The notes: generated by a model not told the origin, from the sequence alone. 64,000 bases of DNA from Desulfobacteraceae bacterium (GCA_011390345.1 JAABSP010000003.1:39864-103863); one strand, 5' to 3'; shown: positions 51,999-60,681, numbered from the stretch's first letter. Made by a program: numbers and translations.

Positions 51999-54740
51999 AT
52001 GGCAAAGAAAAAGAAAAAAAAGGGCTCAAAAGGGATACAGAGCCAGTTGCATCATCTTTCGTGGGATCAGCTTCTGGAGAGAGGCGAGCGGTTCCTGGAG
52101 GCCGGAAAGGCCAGAGACGCGATCTCTGTTTTAAAGTTCGCGGCCAAACGGCACGGCCTCACCGACGAGATCAGGCCCCTTCTGTTCCGGAGCTACCTCC
52201 ATCGGGAGAGGGCCCTTCGGGAAAAGAGCATGTTCAACGAGGCCGACACCCTGAAAAAGAGCGTCCGGGAATACATGCCCAAGCTTTCCCAGATCTCGGC
52301 CCAAGATCTGGCCCTATATCTCTCCACCTGTTCCAATCAGGAGGCCTTTGACCTCTATGGCCGATATGCCGCAAAGATGGAAGTACCGGCCCCGGCCGTG
52401 GAGCGGTTTCTGGCGGGCCGGCTGCTCCTTCACGAAACCTGGGAAATGCTCTCCTATCTAGGGCCGGATCTGCCGGTGGTCAAAGATGCTGATACGGCTC
52501 AGGCGGCCCTTTCCCTGATGAATGGGGCCGAGTGGGAGAAGGCCGCAGACGCGCTGCGGGGGCTGCCGCGCTCCTCCCCTTATGCGCCGGTGCGGATGTT
52601 CTGCCGGGGAATGGCCGAGTTCTATGCCGGCAATGACGCGGCGGCCGCAAAGGCCTTTTCCATGATCCCCGAGGATTTCTATCTGAAAGATCTGGCCTCG
52701 GATCTGGAGAAGATGCTCCTTTCAGAAGAGAAAAAGAACCAGAAGGATCTCATGCGCCGCTATCCCCAGCTCTGGGACGGCCCCATCGATATCAAAACCC
52801 GGATGGCCGAGCTGATCCGGGACCTGGAGGCCGGGCGGACCAAGGCCGCGGAAGATAAAATTTCGGCCATCTCAGAGGCGATCTTTCCGGATGATCCAAA
52901 AAGAACCCGGGTCTATATCCTGCAGATTCTGCGGAGCATGGTGGTTCAGGGGAAAATGGGGGAGCGGGAATACAACCGTTTGGTCAAAAACCTTTTACCC
53001 CCTGAAGATAAGGATCTTCTCTTTGCCAGGATTCAGATGGCCGAACATGGGCCGGGGCCCTCCTCGGTGGTCTCCTATCTCCGACTGCTGGAAAAGGATT
53101 TTACCGATCCTGAAGAGCGAAAGATGGCCCACGCGTTTGTCCTTCAGTTCGTGGTGGATCTCATGGAGAAGGAGCGGCTGAACCCGGCCTCAGGTCCCAA
53201 CCGGAAGGCGATCCGGGAGAACCGGAAACTGTTGGGAACAGACGGAAGCAAGCCAGAGATGATCCCGATCGAGATGCTGGCCAAGGCGATTGAGCTGGAC
53301 CCGAAAAACCGTTCCGCATACGAGCTTCTGGTCCGTCTGCCCAAATCCTCCCGGCCCGCGACCCAACTGACGGAAAAGCTGCTCCTCGATATGGCGGACC
53401 GCTTTCCGGATGATCCCTATCCCTGCCTGGAGCTGGCGACCCTGTATTATCGGAAGAATGCATTCCGAAAGGCCGAAAACATCCTCGAAACGGCCATGAA
53501 ACGGGCTCCCCACGACAATCGGGTGATCGAGCGCCACGGGCTGGCCTTTCTCATCTCCGCGAAGAAGAACATCGACCGGGAGAAGTACCACCTCGTGGAG
53601 AAGGATCTGGACCGGGCCCAAGCCGTGGAGGCCAAGCGCATCGGCCCCATGGTCGCGGAAAAACGGGCACTGCTTTCCCTGATTCAGGAGGAGGAGGCGC
53701 CGGACCCGGTTATGGACCAGGTCATGGATGATCGGACCCTCTTTGAGAAGCTTCGGATTCTGGCACTGCTGCTTTCCGAACTCAATCCCACAGGGCCGGG
53801 GCGGAAACCGGCCATGATCAAGACCATTGAAAAGCGTTTCCAGAAGGTTTTAAAGCAGAGCAGCCAACTCCAGTCCTCGGAGATCGTCCGCCTGTTAAGA
53901 CCCCTGGAAGAGCAGTTTTCCATGATCTATCCGACCCTGAATCTCTCTCCCATCTTTTTGAAATACAAGAAGAACCTGATCGGGCGGGTGGATGACGAGG
54001 AGATCCTCTTCCTCTACGATGCGATCCTGACCAAGGATCTGATCCCGACCCTGCGTAAGGACATCCGGAGTCGGCTCAAGAGCGCAAAGCCGGATCACCA
54101 GTTGCTGCTCTCTTTTGTCCTTCTGGTCATCGATTCGATCTCCGGAAAGAAAGAGGTCGATTCCGAAGATTTCAAAGAGATTACCGATAACGCGAAGGGC
54201 CAGTTGTCCGAGACCCTCCGGATGCTGGCCCGGCGCCTCGCGCCCCATGCCGAGGGCCATCTGAAAAAGGCCCTGGAGCTTTTCGATTTCAGCCTGCTGG
54301 ACGCCTCCCTATTCGGGGGATTTCCGCCCCTTCCCTTTGATGATGATTTCGATCCCTTCGACCTGTTCGATGATCTCGGAGACTTTGATGATCTGGATGA
54401 GGAGGATGAATTCCAAGATGACATGTCGGGGGTCTATGACGAGCGGTTCGGGGATATCCTGAACCGTCTCCGGATGGGGGAGGTGGGGCCGGGGCTTTTT
54501 CTTCCCGAGGCCGAGAAGAAGCGACTGCTTAGAGAGTTTTCCGCTATATTTGAGGACTTTATCGACAGCATCGGCCTGCGGGGAATGCCCGAGAGTCTGA
54601 TCAAAAAGCTCAGGGGGCTGATCCGTGAACAGGAGGGGATGCGCCACGATTTCGATTTCGTGGCCCGGCTGCTGGAGGAGAACCGGATGGCCAGAAAGCT
54701 CTCCCGGGAGGCCCGGATCATCCTCTATGGCAAAAAATAG
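51999..54740 (+). CDS. Large helical-repeat protein with acidic segment, first gene of the alternative Hsp70 operon
   Basis: A 913-residue cytoplasmic protein of unknown function. A Lys-rich head (KKKKKKGSKG) comes first, then long stretches of paired helices. The clearest TPR-like unit is near 471-505 (DDPYPCLELATLYYRKNAFR, then KAENILETAMKRAPHD). A second helical part runs from about 560. A striking Asp/Phe-rich acidic stretch lies at about 779-808 (DDDFDPFDLFDDLGDFDDLD), followed by a compact C-terminal helical domain. No membrane helix or enzyme motif is seen. It is followed 18 bases later by the J-like gene. It may be a client-binding or scaffold component; the acidic segment could mimic nucleic acid or bind basic clients. 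All of this is inference from context. Confidence 0.85.
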   Translation: MAKKKKKKGSKGIQSQLHHLSWDQLLERGERFLEAGKARDAISVLKFAAKRHGLTDEIRPLLFRSYLHRERALREKSMFNEADTLKKSVREYMPKLSQISAQDLALYLSTCSNQEAFDLYGRYAAKMEVPAPAVERFLAGRLLLHETWEMLSYLGPDLPVVKDADTAQAALSLMNGAEWEKAADALRGLPRSSPYAPVRMFCRGMAEFYAGNDAAAAKAFSMIPEDFYLKDLASDLEKMLLSEEKKNQKDLMRRYPQLWDGPIDIKTRMAELIRDLEAGRTKAAEDKISAISEAIFPDDPKRTRVYILQILRSMVVQGKMGEREYNRLVKNLLPPEDKDLLFARIQMAEHGPGPSSVVSYLRLLEKDFTDPEERKMAHAFVLQFVVDLMEKERLNPASGPNRKAIRENRKLLGTDGSKPEMIPIEMLAKAIELDPKNRSAYELLVRLPKSSRPATQLTEKLLLDMADRFPDDPYPCLELATLYYRKNAFRKAENILETAMKRAPHDNRVIERHGLAFLISAKKNIDREKYHLVEKDLDRAQAVEAKRIGPMVAEKRALLSLIQEEEAPDPVMDQVMDDRTLFEKLRILALLLSELNPTGPGRKPAMIKTIEKRFQKVLKQSSQLQSSEIVRLLRPLEEQFSMIYPTLNLSPIFLKYKKNLIGRVDDEEILFLYDAILTKDLIPTLRKDIRSRLKSAKPDHQLLLSFVLLVIDSISGKKEVDSEDFKEITDNAKGQLSETLRMLARRLAPHAEGHLKKALELFDFSLLDASLFGGFPPLPFDDDFDPFDLFDDLGDFDDLDEEDEFQDDMSGVYDERFGDILNRLRMGEVGPGLFLPEAEKKRLLREFSAIFEDFIDSIGLRGMPESLIKKLRGLIREQEGMRHDFDFVARLLEENRMARKLSREARIILYGKK

Positions 54741-54758
54741 AAAAGAGACGATCGCACC

Positions 54759-55058
54759 ATGCTGACCAATTATCTTATATTGGAACTCTCTCCGGATGCC
54801 TCGGATGAGGAGATTCGAAAGCATTACCTGCAGAAGGTGAAGCGGTATTCGCCGGAGCGGGAGCCGGAGATGTTCCGGAGAATCACACTCGCCTACGAAG
54901 GTTTGAAAGACAAGCGGAACCGGGTCCGGGGCGAGGTCTTTGGCGGGCTTTCTGCCCAGGACTATGACAGCGCCCTGCGCTCCCTGGCCGATGCTCGTAC
55001 CCTGAAGCGGCGCCGGGCAGGGCTTGGTGAATTGATGAAGGCCGAAAAAACCGAATAA
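54759..55058 (+). CDS. J-domain-like protein lacking the HPD motif
   Basis: A 99-residue protein. Residues 3-55 align by eye with a J-domain: NYLILELSPDASDEEIRKHY is helix I/II, and helix III is FRRITLAYEGLKDKRNRVR. The loop that should read HPD reads SPE (VKRYSPEREPEMF). His-Pro-Asp is required for stimulating Hsp70 ATPase in all well-studied J-proteins, so this one is either inactive, a docking adaptor, or adapted to its own Hsp70. A short basic tail follows. It sits between the 913-residue gene and the GrpE-like gene, 17-18 bases from each. Confidence 0.85.
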   Translation: MLTNYLILELSPDASDEEIRKHYLQKVKRYSPEREPEMFRRITLAYEGLKDKRNRVRGEVFGGLSAQDYDSALRSLADARTLKRRRAGLGELMKAEKTE

Positions 55059-55075
55059 ACGGGCAAGGAGGGATC

Positions 55076-55858
55076 ATGAATCTGCCAAAAAGGATCGCGG
55101 AATGGTTCAAAGGTTTGGGCAAGGCCTTCGAGCGACGGGTTACCATTCCCCTCATGCAATGGATCGTCGGCTTTTTTTCCGGAAAACTGAAGGGCCGGGC
55201 CCAAAGCGCTGAAGCCCTTCCGGACTGGAAAAAGGATGTGCTTCAGGACTTCCGGTACTGGCTGGAGGAGCTGCCGGACGCCCGAGGGACCGAAGGAGAG
55301 GGCGCGATGGATGCTTGTGATCTCTTCACCCTGCTGTCGGAGTTCACTGCGCTCCGGCAGGAGATCCGCTTTCAGAACCGGGAGCAGAACCGCTCCCTGC
55401 AGAACCTGGTTGCCATTATCGATGCGTTCCACGATGCATCGGACATCTTCAAGGAGAAGGCCCAAGAGATCAACGGCCTGGAAGAGCGAATCCGGATCAC
55501 GGCCGAAAAAAAGGCGATCCTTCCCTTTCTCGAGGTGCGGGACGCCCTGGTTCGTGGGAAAAAAGCCAGCCAGGAGGTAGCGGCCACAAAGGGGTTTTTA
55601 AGATCCGCTCCCAAGGGGATCGAGGGCGTGATCGAGGGGTATGAGATGGCCATCCGCAGGTTTGACCGTTCCCTCGCTCTTGTGGAGATCGAGCCGGTGG
55701 AGACGGTGAGCAGACCCTTTGATCCCAGTGTGATGAAGGCTGTAGGCCGCAAGGCCGCTCCGGGAAAGGAGAGCGGCATCGTTGTCGAGGAGCAGTTGAG
55801 CGGTTTCGTGCGGGGGCAGGAGGTGATCCGGTATGCGGAAGTGGTCGTCTGCGAGTAA
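55076..55858 (+). CDS. GrpE-like nucleotide exchange factor, extended
   Basis: A 260-residue protein, longer than usual GrpE (about 190). Residues 1-75 are an extra N-terminal part with an amphipathic or hydrophobic stretch (TIPLMQWIVGFFSGKL). The long central helix region (EQNRSLQNLVAIIDAFHDAS; LPFLEVRDALVRGKKAS) corresponds to the GrpE coiled coil and four-helix bundle. The C-terminal beta-wing is recognisable in SRPFDPSVMKAVGRKAA and GIVVEEQLSGFVRGQEVIRY. It would release ADP from the Hsp70 encoded next. The N-terminal extension may tether the complex to the membrane. The start has AAGGAGGG. Confidence 0.85.
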   Translation: MNLPKRIAEWFKGLGKAFERRVTIPLMQWIVGFFSGKLKGRAQSAEALPDWKKDVLQDFRYWLEELPDARGTEGEGAMDACDLFTLLSEFTALRQEIRFQNREQNRSLQNLVAIIDAFHDASDIFKEKAQEINGLEERIRITAEKKAILPFLEVRDALVRGKKASQEVAATKGFLRSAPKGIEGVIEGYEMAIRRFDRSLALVEIEPVETVSRPFDPSVMKAVGRKAAPGKESGIVVEEQLSGFVRGQEVIRYAEVVVCE

Positions 55859-55894
55859 AAACCGTTGTAATCGAATGAAAAAAATGGAGCATAA

Positions 55895-57637
55895 ATGGAA
55901 CCCATAATCGGCATCGATCTCGGAACGACCAATTCCGAGGTCGCCTATATTATCGACAATCAGCCGGAGATTCTAAAGGATAATGACAACGGCATTCTTC
56001 CCTCCTGTGTGGGGGTGGACGAGAAGGGCGCGATCCTGGTGGGTGTGGCTGCCAAAAACCAGGCCGCGATCGCACCGGAGCGGACCGTACTTTCGGTGAA
56101 GCGGATGATGGGCAAGGATCAGAAGATCCCCATGGGCGATTCGACCTACAGCCCCCAGGAGATCTCGGCCTTTATCCTCAAAGCCCTGAAAGAGCGGGCG
56201 GAAAAATCCCTTGGCAAGACCATCGGAAAGGCCGTGATCACGGTTCCGGCCTATTTCACCGATGCCCAGCGTCAGGCCACCCGGGAGGCCGGGAAGATCG
56301 CGGGGCTCGATGTAGTCCGGATCATCAACGAGCCCACAGCCGCAGCCCTGGCCTACGAGAGCACCCGGAGCGAGACCCATCGGATTCTCATCTACGATCT
56401 GGGCGGCGGAACCTTTGATGTCTCGATCGTCAAGATCGAGGCCGGGGTGGTGGAGGTGCTCGCCAGCACCGGTGACAACCATCTTGGAGGAGATGATTTC
56501 GACCGGCAGATTGTGGACCGTCTTTTGAAATACTGCGAGGAGGAACACTCCCTGCGGGTCGATTCGGATAAGGACAGCGTGATCATGGCCCGTCTCAAGC
56601 GGGCCGCGGAAAAGGCAAAAGTGACCTTGTCTGAAAAGCCTTATGCCATCATCGAGGAGGATCACATAGCCAAAAAGGGGTGGAAGGATATCCACCTCTC
56701 CTATGAGCTGGCCCGGGATGATTTCGAGGAGATGATCGAAAATGAACTCTCCAAAACTATGGATGCGGTGAACCGGGCATTGAAGGATGCCGCGCTGCTC
56801 CCTTCGGCCATTGACAAGATCATCCTGGTGGGCGGATCGACCCGCATTCCCAGGATTTCAAAGATGCTGGAGGAGAAGTTCGGCCAGCTCCCCCACAGCG
56901 AGATCGACCCGGATCTCTGCGTGGCGCTGGGCGCGGCCATCCAGGCGGGTCGGGAGATGGGGCTCGATTCCACCAGCGTGCTTCTGGACATAACTCCCTA
57001 TACCTTCGGCACATCCGCGCTGGGAGATCTGAACGGCGAGCCCTGCATGACCATGTTCGTCCCGCTGATCCGGCGCAACACAAAGCTGCCGGCCTCCCGC
57101 ACCGAGGCCTTCTACACGGTCTACGACAATCAGGAGGCTGTGGAGATCAAGGTCTACCAGGGGGAGAACCCGGATGCGCTGGACAACATCCAGATCGGCA
57201 AGTACAAATTCCAGTTGAGCCGCCTGCCCCAGAGCAGTATAATCCTCTTGAATTTCGATCTCGACATCAACGGCATCCTAAAGATCGAGGCCATAGAAAA
57301 GGCCACGGGCCGGAAGATCAACGCGGTGATCGAGAACGCCTTCGGCTCCAGCGAGTCCGAGATGGCCGAATCCCGAAGCCGGATCGAAAACCTCTGGGGG
57401 GGCGAAGAGAAGACCGACCTGAAGTCGGCCTCCCCCGCGGATGAGCCGGGAATGCCCGATGAGATCGCCCAGACCCTGCGCCGGGCCGAAAGCCAGATCG
57501 ATCAGGTTTCAGCCGAGGACAGAGACGAGATGATCAACCTGATCGAGGACATCGGGGATGCGGTGCGGGAGAACCGGATGGAGGATGCAAAGAAATTTGC
57601 AGAGGAACTGGAGGATATCCTTTTTTACATCGAATAG
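55895..57637 (+). CDS. DnaK-like Hsp70 with short lid
   Basis: A 580-residue chaperone ATPase. Nucleotide-domain motifs are intact: IGIDLGTTNSEVAY (residues 5-18), VITVPAYFTDAQRQATREAG, NEPTAAALAYE, DLGGGTFDVSIV (about 169) and VGGSTRIPRISKML (about 311). The interdomain linker reads VLLDITPY instead of DnaK's VLLLDVTPL, and the substrate domain begins TFGTSALGDLNGEP. The helical lid is short and there is no EEVD-like or flexible DnaK tail. It is about 60 residues shorter than DnaK and close to HscC in length. With its own J-like and GrpE-like proteins it looks like a dedicated chaperone machine, not the housekeeping DnaK. Confidence 0.93.
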   Translation: MEPIIGIDLGTTNSEVAYIIDNQPEILKDNDNGILPSCVGVDEKGAILVGVAAKNQAAIAPERTVLSVKRMMGKDQKIPMGDSTYSPQEISAFILKALKERAEKSLGKTIGKAVITVPAYFTDAQRQATREAGKIAGLDVVRIINEPTAAALAYESTRSETHRILIYDLGGGTFDVSIVKIEAGVVEVLASTGDNHLGGDDFDRQIVDRLLKYCEEEHSLRVDSDKDSVIMARLKRAAEKAKVTLSEKPYAIIEEDHIAKKGWKDIHLSYELARDDFEEMIENELSKTMDAVNRALKDAALLPSAIDKIILVGGSTRIPRISKMLEEKFGQLPHSEIDPDLCVALGAAIQAGREMGLDSTSVLLDITPYTFGTSALGDLNGEPCMTMFVPLIRRNTKLPASRTEAFYTVYDNQEAVEIKVYQGENPDALDNIQIGKYKFQLSRLPQSSIILLNFDLDINGILKIEAIEKATGRKINAVIENAFGSSESEMAESRSRIENLWGGEEKTDLKSASPADEPGMPDEIAQTLRRAESQIDQVSAEDRDEMINLIEDIGDAVRENRMEDAKKFAEELEDILFYIE

Positions 57638-57646
57638 GATGGCAAG

Positions 57647-57937
57647 ATGAAGCGATGTCCTACATGTCATGCGAACTATGACGGAAAGCCTGTCTGCCGG
57701 CGGTGCGGAACCGAACTCGACCGGATTGCGCGTCTGGAGCAGGAATCCATCGAACATGAGGAGAAGGCCAAAGCGGAATTCGACCGGAAGAACTATCCGG
57801 GGATGTTCTACCATGCCCGGCGGGCCTGTGCCATCAGAAGAACACCGCAGAACGTAAAGCTCTTTGCCTGTTCCGCGGTCCTGACAGGCCATTATGATCT
57901 CGCGATCGGCCAATGGAGATCGATTCGGACAATATGA
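57647..57937 (+). CDS. Zinc-ribbon and helical-repeat protein, last chaperone-operon gene
   Basis: A 96-residue protein. An N-terminal zinc-ribbon (KRCPTCHANYDGKPVCRRCG) is followed by helices resembling a single TPR-like pair (AEFDRKNYPGMFYHARRACA; TPQNVKLFACSAVLTGHYDL). It starts nine bases after the Hsp70 stop. Its TGA overlaps the pyrD ATG (57934). J-proteins of type A carry a zinc domain for client binding; here a separate zinc protein could supply that function, an inference. No known family is recalled. Confidence 0.8.
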   Translation: MKRCPTCHANYDGKPVCRRCGTELDRIARLEQESIEHEEKAKAEFDRKNYPGMFYHARRACAIRRTPQNVKLFACSAVLTGHYDLAIGQWRSIRTI

Positions 57938-58881
57938 GTTCACCTGCATCCAACTCCTCTCCGGGGCTCTTCCCTGACCTTTCGGTGGACATCGGCGGCA
58001 TCCGCCTGAAGAATCCGGTGATGACCGCATCGGGAACCTTCGGGTATGGTGCGGAGTTTGCCGAACTGGTCGATCTCAACCGCCTCGGCGGGATCATCGT
58101 CAAGGGGATCTCCCTCTATCCTTCCAAAGGCAATCCCCCGGGCCGGGTGGTGGAGACGCCATGCGGAATGCTCAACGCCATCGGCCTGGAGAATGTGGGG
58201 CTCGATGTGCTGATCAAGAAGAAGCTTCCGGGGTTGAAAGGCATCCGGACCCCGGTCTTTGTCAACATCTACGGCAAGACAGCGGAAGAGTACGGGGAGG
58301 TCGCGGAAAGGATCGAGGAGATCCCGGAGATAGCGGGGGTCGAGGTCAACATCTCCTGCCCCAACGTAAAGGCCGGCGGGGTTGCTTTCGGCGTCGATCC
58401 TCTGGCGGCCGGCGGCGTGGTGAAGCGGGTCCGGGAGCGGATCAAAAAGCCGCTCATGGTCAAGCTCTCCCCCAATGTGGCCGATATCACATCAATTGCA
58501 AAGGCCGTGGAAATGGCGGGCGCGGATTCGATATCGCTCATCAATACCCTCACCGGCATGGCCGTGGACATCCGCACCCGAAAGCCGCTGATCACCAACA
58601 TCACCGGGGGCCTGTCGGGCCCGGCGATCCGGCCAGTTGCCCTGCGGATGGTCTGGCAGGCGGCCCGGGCCGTTTCGATCCCGGTGATCGGCATCGGCGG
58701 CATCATGAATGCCGAGGACGCGATATCCTTTCTGATCGTGGGCGCGACCGCAGTCCAGGTGGGGACGGCAAACCTCGTCAACCCCGGAGCGACAATGGAA
58801 ATCATCGACGGCATCGAGGGGTATCTTACGGAACGGAACCACTCGAAGGTGACGGAGATCGTCGGCACCCTCGAGATATGA
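57934..58881 (+). CDS. pyrD: Dihydroorotate dehydrogenase, catalytic subunit (class 1B)
   Basis: A 315-residue flavoenzyme of pyrimidine synthesis oxidising dihydroorotate to orotate. I use ATG 57934, which overlaps the preceding stop; ATG 57913 is the alternative. Motifs: LKNPVMTASGTFGYG, GIIVKGISLYPSKGNP, the catalytic Cys in VEVNISCPNVK, VKLSPNVADI, LINTLTGMAVDI and the flavin-phosphate loop PVIGIGGIMNAEDAISFL. Cys as base marks class 1B, which needs PyrK as Fe-S/FAD partner; pyrK is not adjacent. Coupling to a chaperone operon is unusual. Confidence 0.95.
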   Translation: MSSPASNSSPGLFPDLSVDIGGIRLKNPVMTASGTFGYGAEFAELVDLNRLGGIIVKGISLYPSKGNPPGRVVETPCGMLNAIGLENVGLDVLIKKKLPGLKGIRTPVFVNIYGKTAEEYGEVAERIEEIPEIAGVEVNISCPNVKAGGVAFGVDPLAAGGVVKRVRERIKKPLMVKLSPNVADITSIAKAVEMAGADSISLINTLTGMAVDIRTRKPLITNITGGLSGPAIRPVALRMVWQAARAVSIPVIGIGGIMNAEDAISFLIVGATAVQVGTANLVNPGATMEIIDGIEGYLTERNHSKVTEIVGTLEI

Positions 58882-58940
58882 TTTTTTGGAGTGTTTTTAC
58901 CGCCAAAGGGCAAATCAACATTTGAAAGGAGAGAAAGAAG

Positions 58941-59408
58941 ATGTCGTTTGAAAACGTAGACCAGATCATCGATTTTGCCATTGAAAAAGAGAAAGAGGCC
59001 GCGGAGTTCTATGAGACCGCAGCCAAAGAAGCCGCCATGTCTGGGGTCAAGGATATGCTCAAGGAGTTTGCCGAGCAGGAGCGCAGCCACCAGAAGATGC
59101 TGGAGAACATGGAATCGGGTGACACCGAGGAGAAGCTCAAAGATTACGATCTCAAGTGGATCAAGGACATCAAGCGCAGCGACTACATGGTCGATATGAC
59201 CTTCAAGCCGGGCATGGCCTACAACGAGATCCTGGCCATCGGCATGAAGCGGGAGGAGAAGGCGCTTCAGCTCTACAACGAGCTTTTGGGCCAGGCACAA
59301 AACGACAAGCAGAAGAAGATGTTCCAGATCCTCTGCCAGGAGGAGGCCAAGCACAAACAGTTCCTGGAGACCAAGTACGACGACTTCATGGCCAAGATGG
59401 GAGACTGA
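58941..59408 (+). CDS. Rubrerythrin-like diiron protein without rubredoxin domain
   Basis: A 155-residue four-helix ferritin-like protein. The diiron ligands are in AIEKEKEAAEFYE, FAEQERSHQKML, GMKREEKALQLYN and CQEEAKHKQFLE. The C-terminal rubredoxin tail of true rubrerythrin is absent. Members of this group act in peroxide detoxification or iron handling in anaerobes. AAAGGAGAG precedes the start. The next gene starts five bases after its stop. The separate rubredoxins at 32.0 and 34.5 kb could serve as electron donors. Confidence 0.92.
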   Translation: MSFENVDQIIDFAIEKEKEAAEFYETAAKEAAMSGVKDMLKEFAEQERSHQKMLENMESGDTEEKLKDYDLKWIKDIKRSDYMVDMTFKPGMAYNEILAIGMKREEKALQLYNELLGQAQNDKQKKMFQILCQEEAKHKQFLETKYDDFMAKMGD

Positions 59409-59412
59409 TGGA

Positions 59413-59991
59413 ATGATCCGTCATCTTGTAGTCCTGTTGATTTCATTTCTGCTGATCCTGCCGGCTACCCCCGGGCTGTCTGCGGAGATCGGCGGCGTTA
59501 AGCTTCCCGACACCCTCAAGGCCGGAGATGCGGAACTGGTCCTGAACGGCGCGGGCCTGCGGAAGAAGTTCTTCATAAAAGTCTATGCCGGTGGGCTCTA
59601 TCTGCCGGAGAAGATGGGTGATCCCAAGGCCATCATAGCAGCAGAGGAGCCTATGGCCATCCGGATGCATTTCATCTACGACGGCGTCTCCGCGGAAAAA
59701 CTGGTGGAAGCCTTTAATGAGGGCTTTGAAAACGCTTTTGAGGGAAATCCTTCGGCAAAAGAAGGGATGAAGGATCGGATAGCGGCTTTCAACGCACTAT
59801 TCGACAAGGAGGCCAAAGAGGGCGATCTCTATGATCTCGTATACCTGCCGAACCGGGGCGTGACGGTATTCCAAAATGACGCCGAACGGGGTACGGTTCA
59901 GGGGCTGGATTTCAAGCGGGCGCTCTTTGCCGTCTGGCTGGGGGATGAGCCTGCAGACGGTGGATTGAAGAAAGGGATGCTGGGGAAATAA
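59413..59991 (+). CDS. Exported chalcone-isomerase-like protein
   Basis: A 192-residue periplasmic protein with a signal peptide (HLVVLLISFLLILPATPGLSA). The rest matches bacterial chalcone-isomerase-like proteins: GGVKLPDTLKAGDAELVLNG, GLRKKFFIKVYAGGLYLPE, AIRMHFIYDGVSAEKLVEAF, and the closing ALFAVWLGDEPADGGLKKGMLG. In bacteria this fold binds fatty-acid-like ligands; isomerase activity is not expected. It follows the rubrerythrin-like gene by five bases. A bidirectional terminator follows at 60024. Confidence 0.92.
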   Translation: MIRHLVVLLISFLLILPATPGLSAEIGGVKLPDTLKAGDAELVLNGAGLRKKFFIKVYAGGLYLPEKMGDPKAIIAAEEPMAIRMHFIYDGVSAEKLVEAFNEGFENAFEGNPSAKEGMKDRIAAFNALFDKEAKEGDLYDLVYLPNRGVTVFQNDAERGTVQGLDFKRALFAVWLGDEPADGGLKKGMLGK

Positions 59992-60023
59992 CGTATAATT
60001 GCCGTATTAAATTCCGTTGAATG

Positions 60024-60065
60024 AAAATGGCGCTTCCGCCGAGAAGAAGGTGGATGCGCCATTTT
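60024..60065. terminator. Bidirectional terminator between convergent genes
   Basis: AAAATGGCGC (60024-60033) pairs with GCGCCATTTT (60056-60065), ten perfect base pairs with a 22-base loop, flanked by A and T runs so that it can act on both strands. It separates the chalcone-isomerase-like gene from the gene ending at 60178. Confidence 0.7.
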
Positions 60066-60177
60066 ATTCTTGCAATCCAAATGCGGATAATTTGCAATGG
60101 GACTGCAAATATATCAACTTTTGATTGGAGACAATTTCTTTTGGAAAGGGGCGGGCCGACAATGCAGATGTTTTCGA

Positions 60178-60516
60178 TCAGCCGCTGTTTCCGTAATGCT
60201 TGATCCGGAGGGTGCAGCACTCCTTCCGTGTTCCGGAAAGATCCTGCTGATGATACAGGAATGATCCTGATTTATCGGGTTGATGGGTTTGGACCACAGA
60301 GATCCGCAACGGCTCTTTATCCTCCTTCAGCGCATAGGCATTGGCGTTGATGAGCCGCTGTACGATCTCTTCTGCCACCTTTTCGATGATGGCCCTTCGG
60401 CGCTGGGAGATGAGATGCCTTTCGGGCCGGCCGTCTGGGTCCCGAAGGCCCCGCTGGGTGATCTGCTTGATGTATGCGCCCAGGATCGTATGGACTTGAT
60501 AATCTGAAATTGCCAT
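60178..60516 (-). CDS. Small protein resembling the DVU0524 FlgM-associated family
   Basis: A 112-residue protein from ATG 60516 (TTG at 60522 is the alternative). The N-terminus AISDYQVHTILGAYIKQITQ and the helical VISQ-like core (HLISQRRRAIIEKVAEEIVQ) resemble the family encoded beside the anti-sigma factor FlgM in sulfate reducers. No flgM or other flagellar gene is present here, so the assignment rests on pattern memory alone. The C-terminal third (QTHQPDKSGSFLYHQQDLSG) is of low conservation. Separated from the aldolase gene by a strong terminator, so independently transcribed. Confidence 0.6.
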   Translation of the reverse strand: MAISDYQVHTILGAYIKQITQRGLRDPDGRPERHLISQRRRAIIEKVAEEIVQRLINANAYALKEDKEPLRISVVQTHQPDKSGSFLYHQQDLSGTRKECCTLRIKHYGNSG

Positions 60517-60572
60517 ATTCAATTCTGTTTTTTGCGGTTTCCTGCTGCGAATGCCTTTGATGGCTGTTTCCC

Positions 60573-60621
60573 AAAAAAGCGGAACCCACTCTTCTTATAC
60601 CCTATAAAAAGTGGGTTCCGC
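60573..60621 (-). terminator. Strong Rho-independent terminator of the aldolase gene
   Basis: On the minus strand, GCGGAACCCAC (60621-60611) pairs with GTGGGTTCCGC (60589-60579), an 11-base perfect stem with a 21-base loop, directly followed by six T (60578-60573). It lies 61 bases after the aldolase stop. Confidence 0.85.
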
Positions 60622-60681
60622 AACCCTTCACGAATGGTGCGCCGGGTCAACCTCAGCGATGCACCTCAACTATACAAATTA

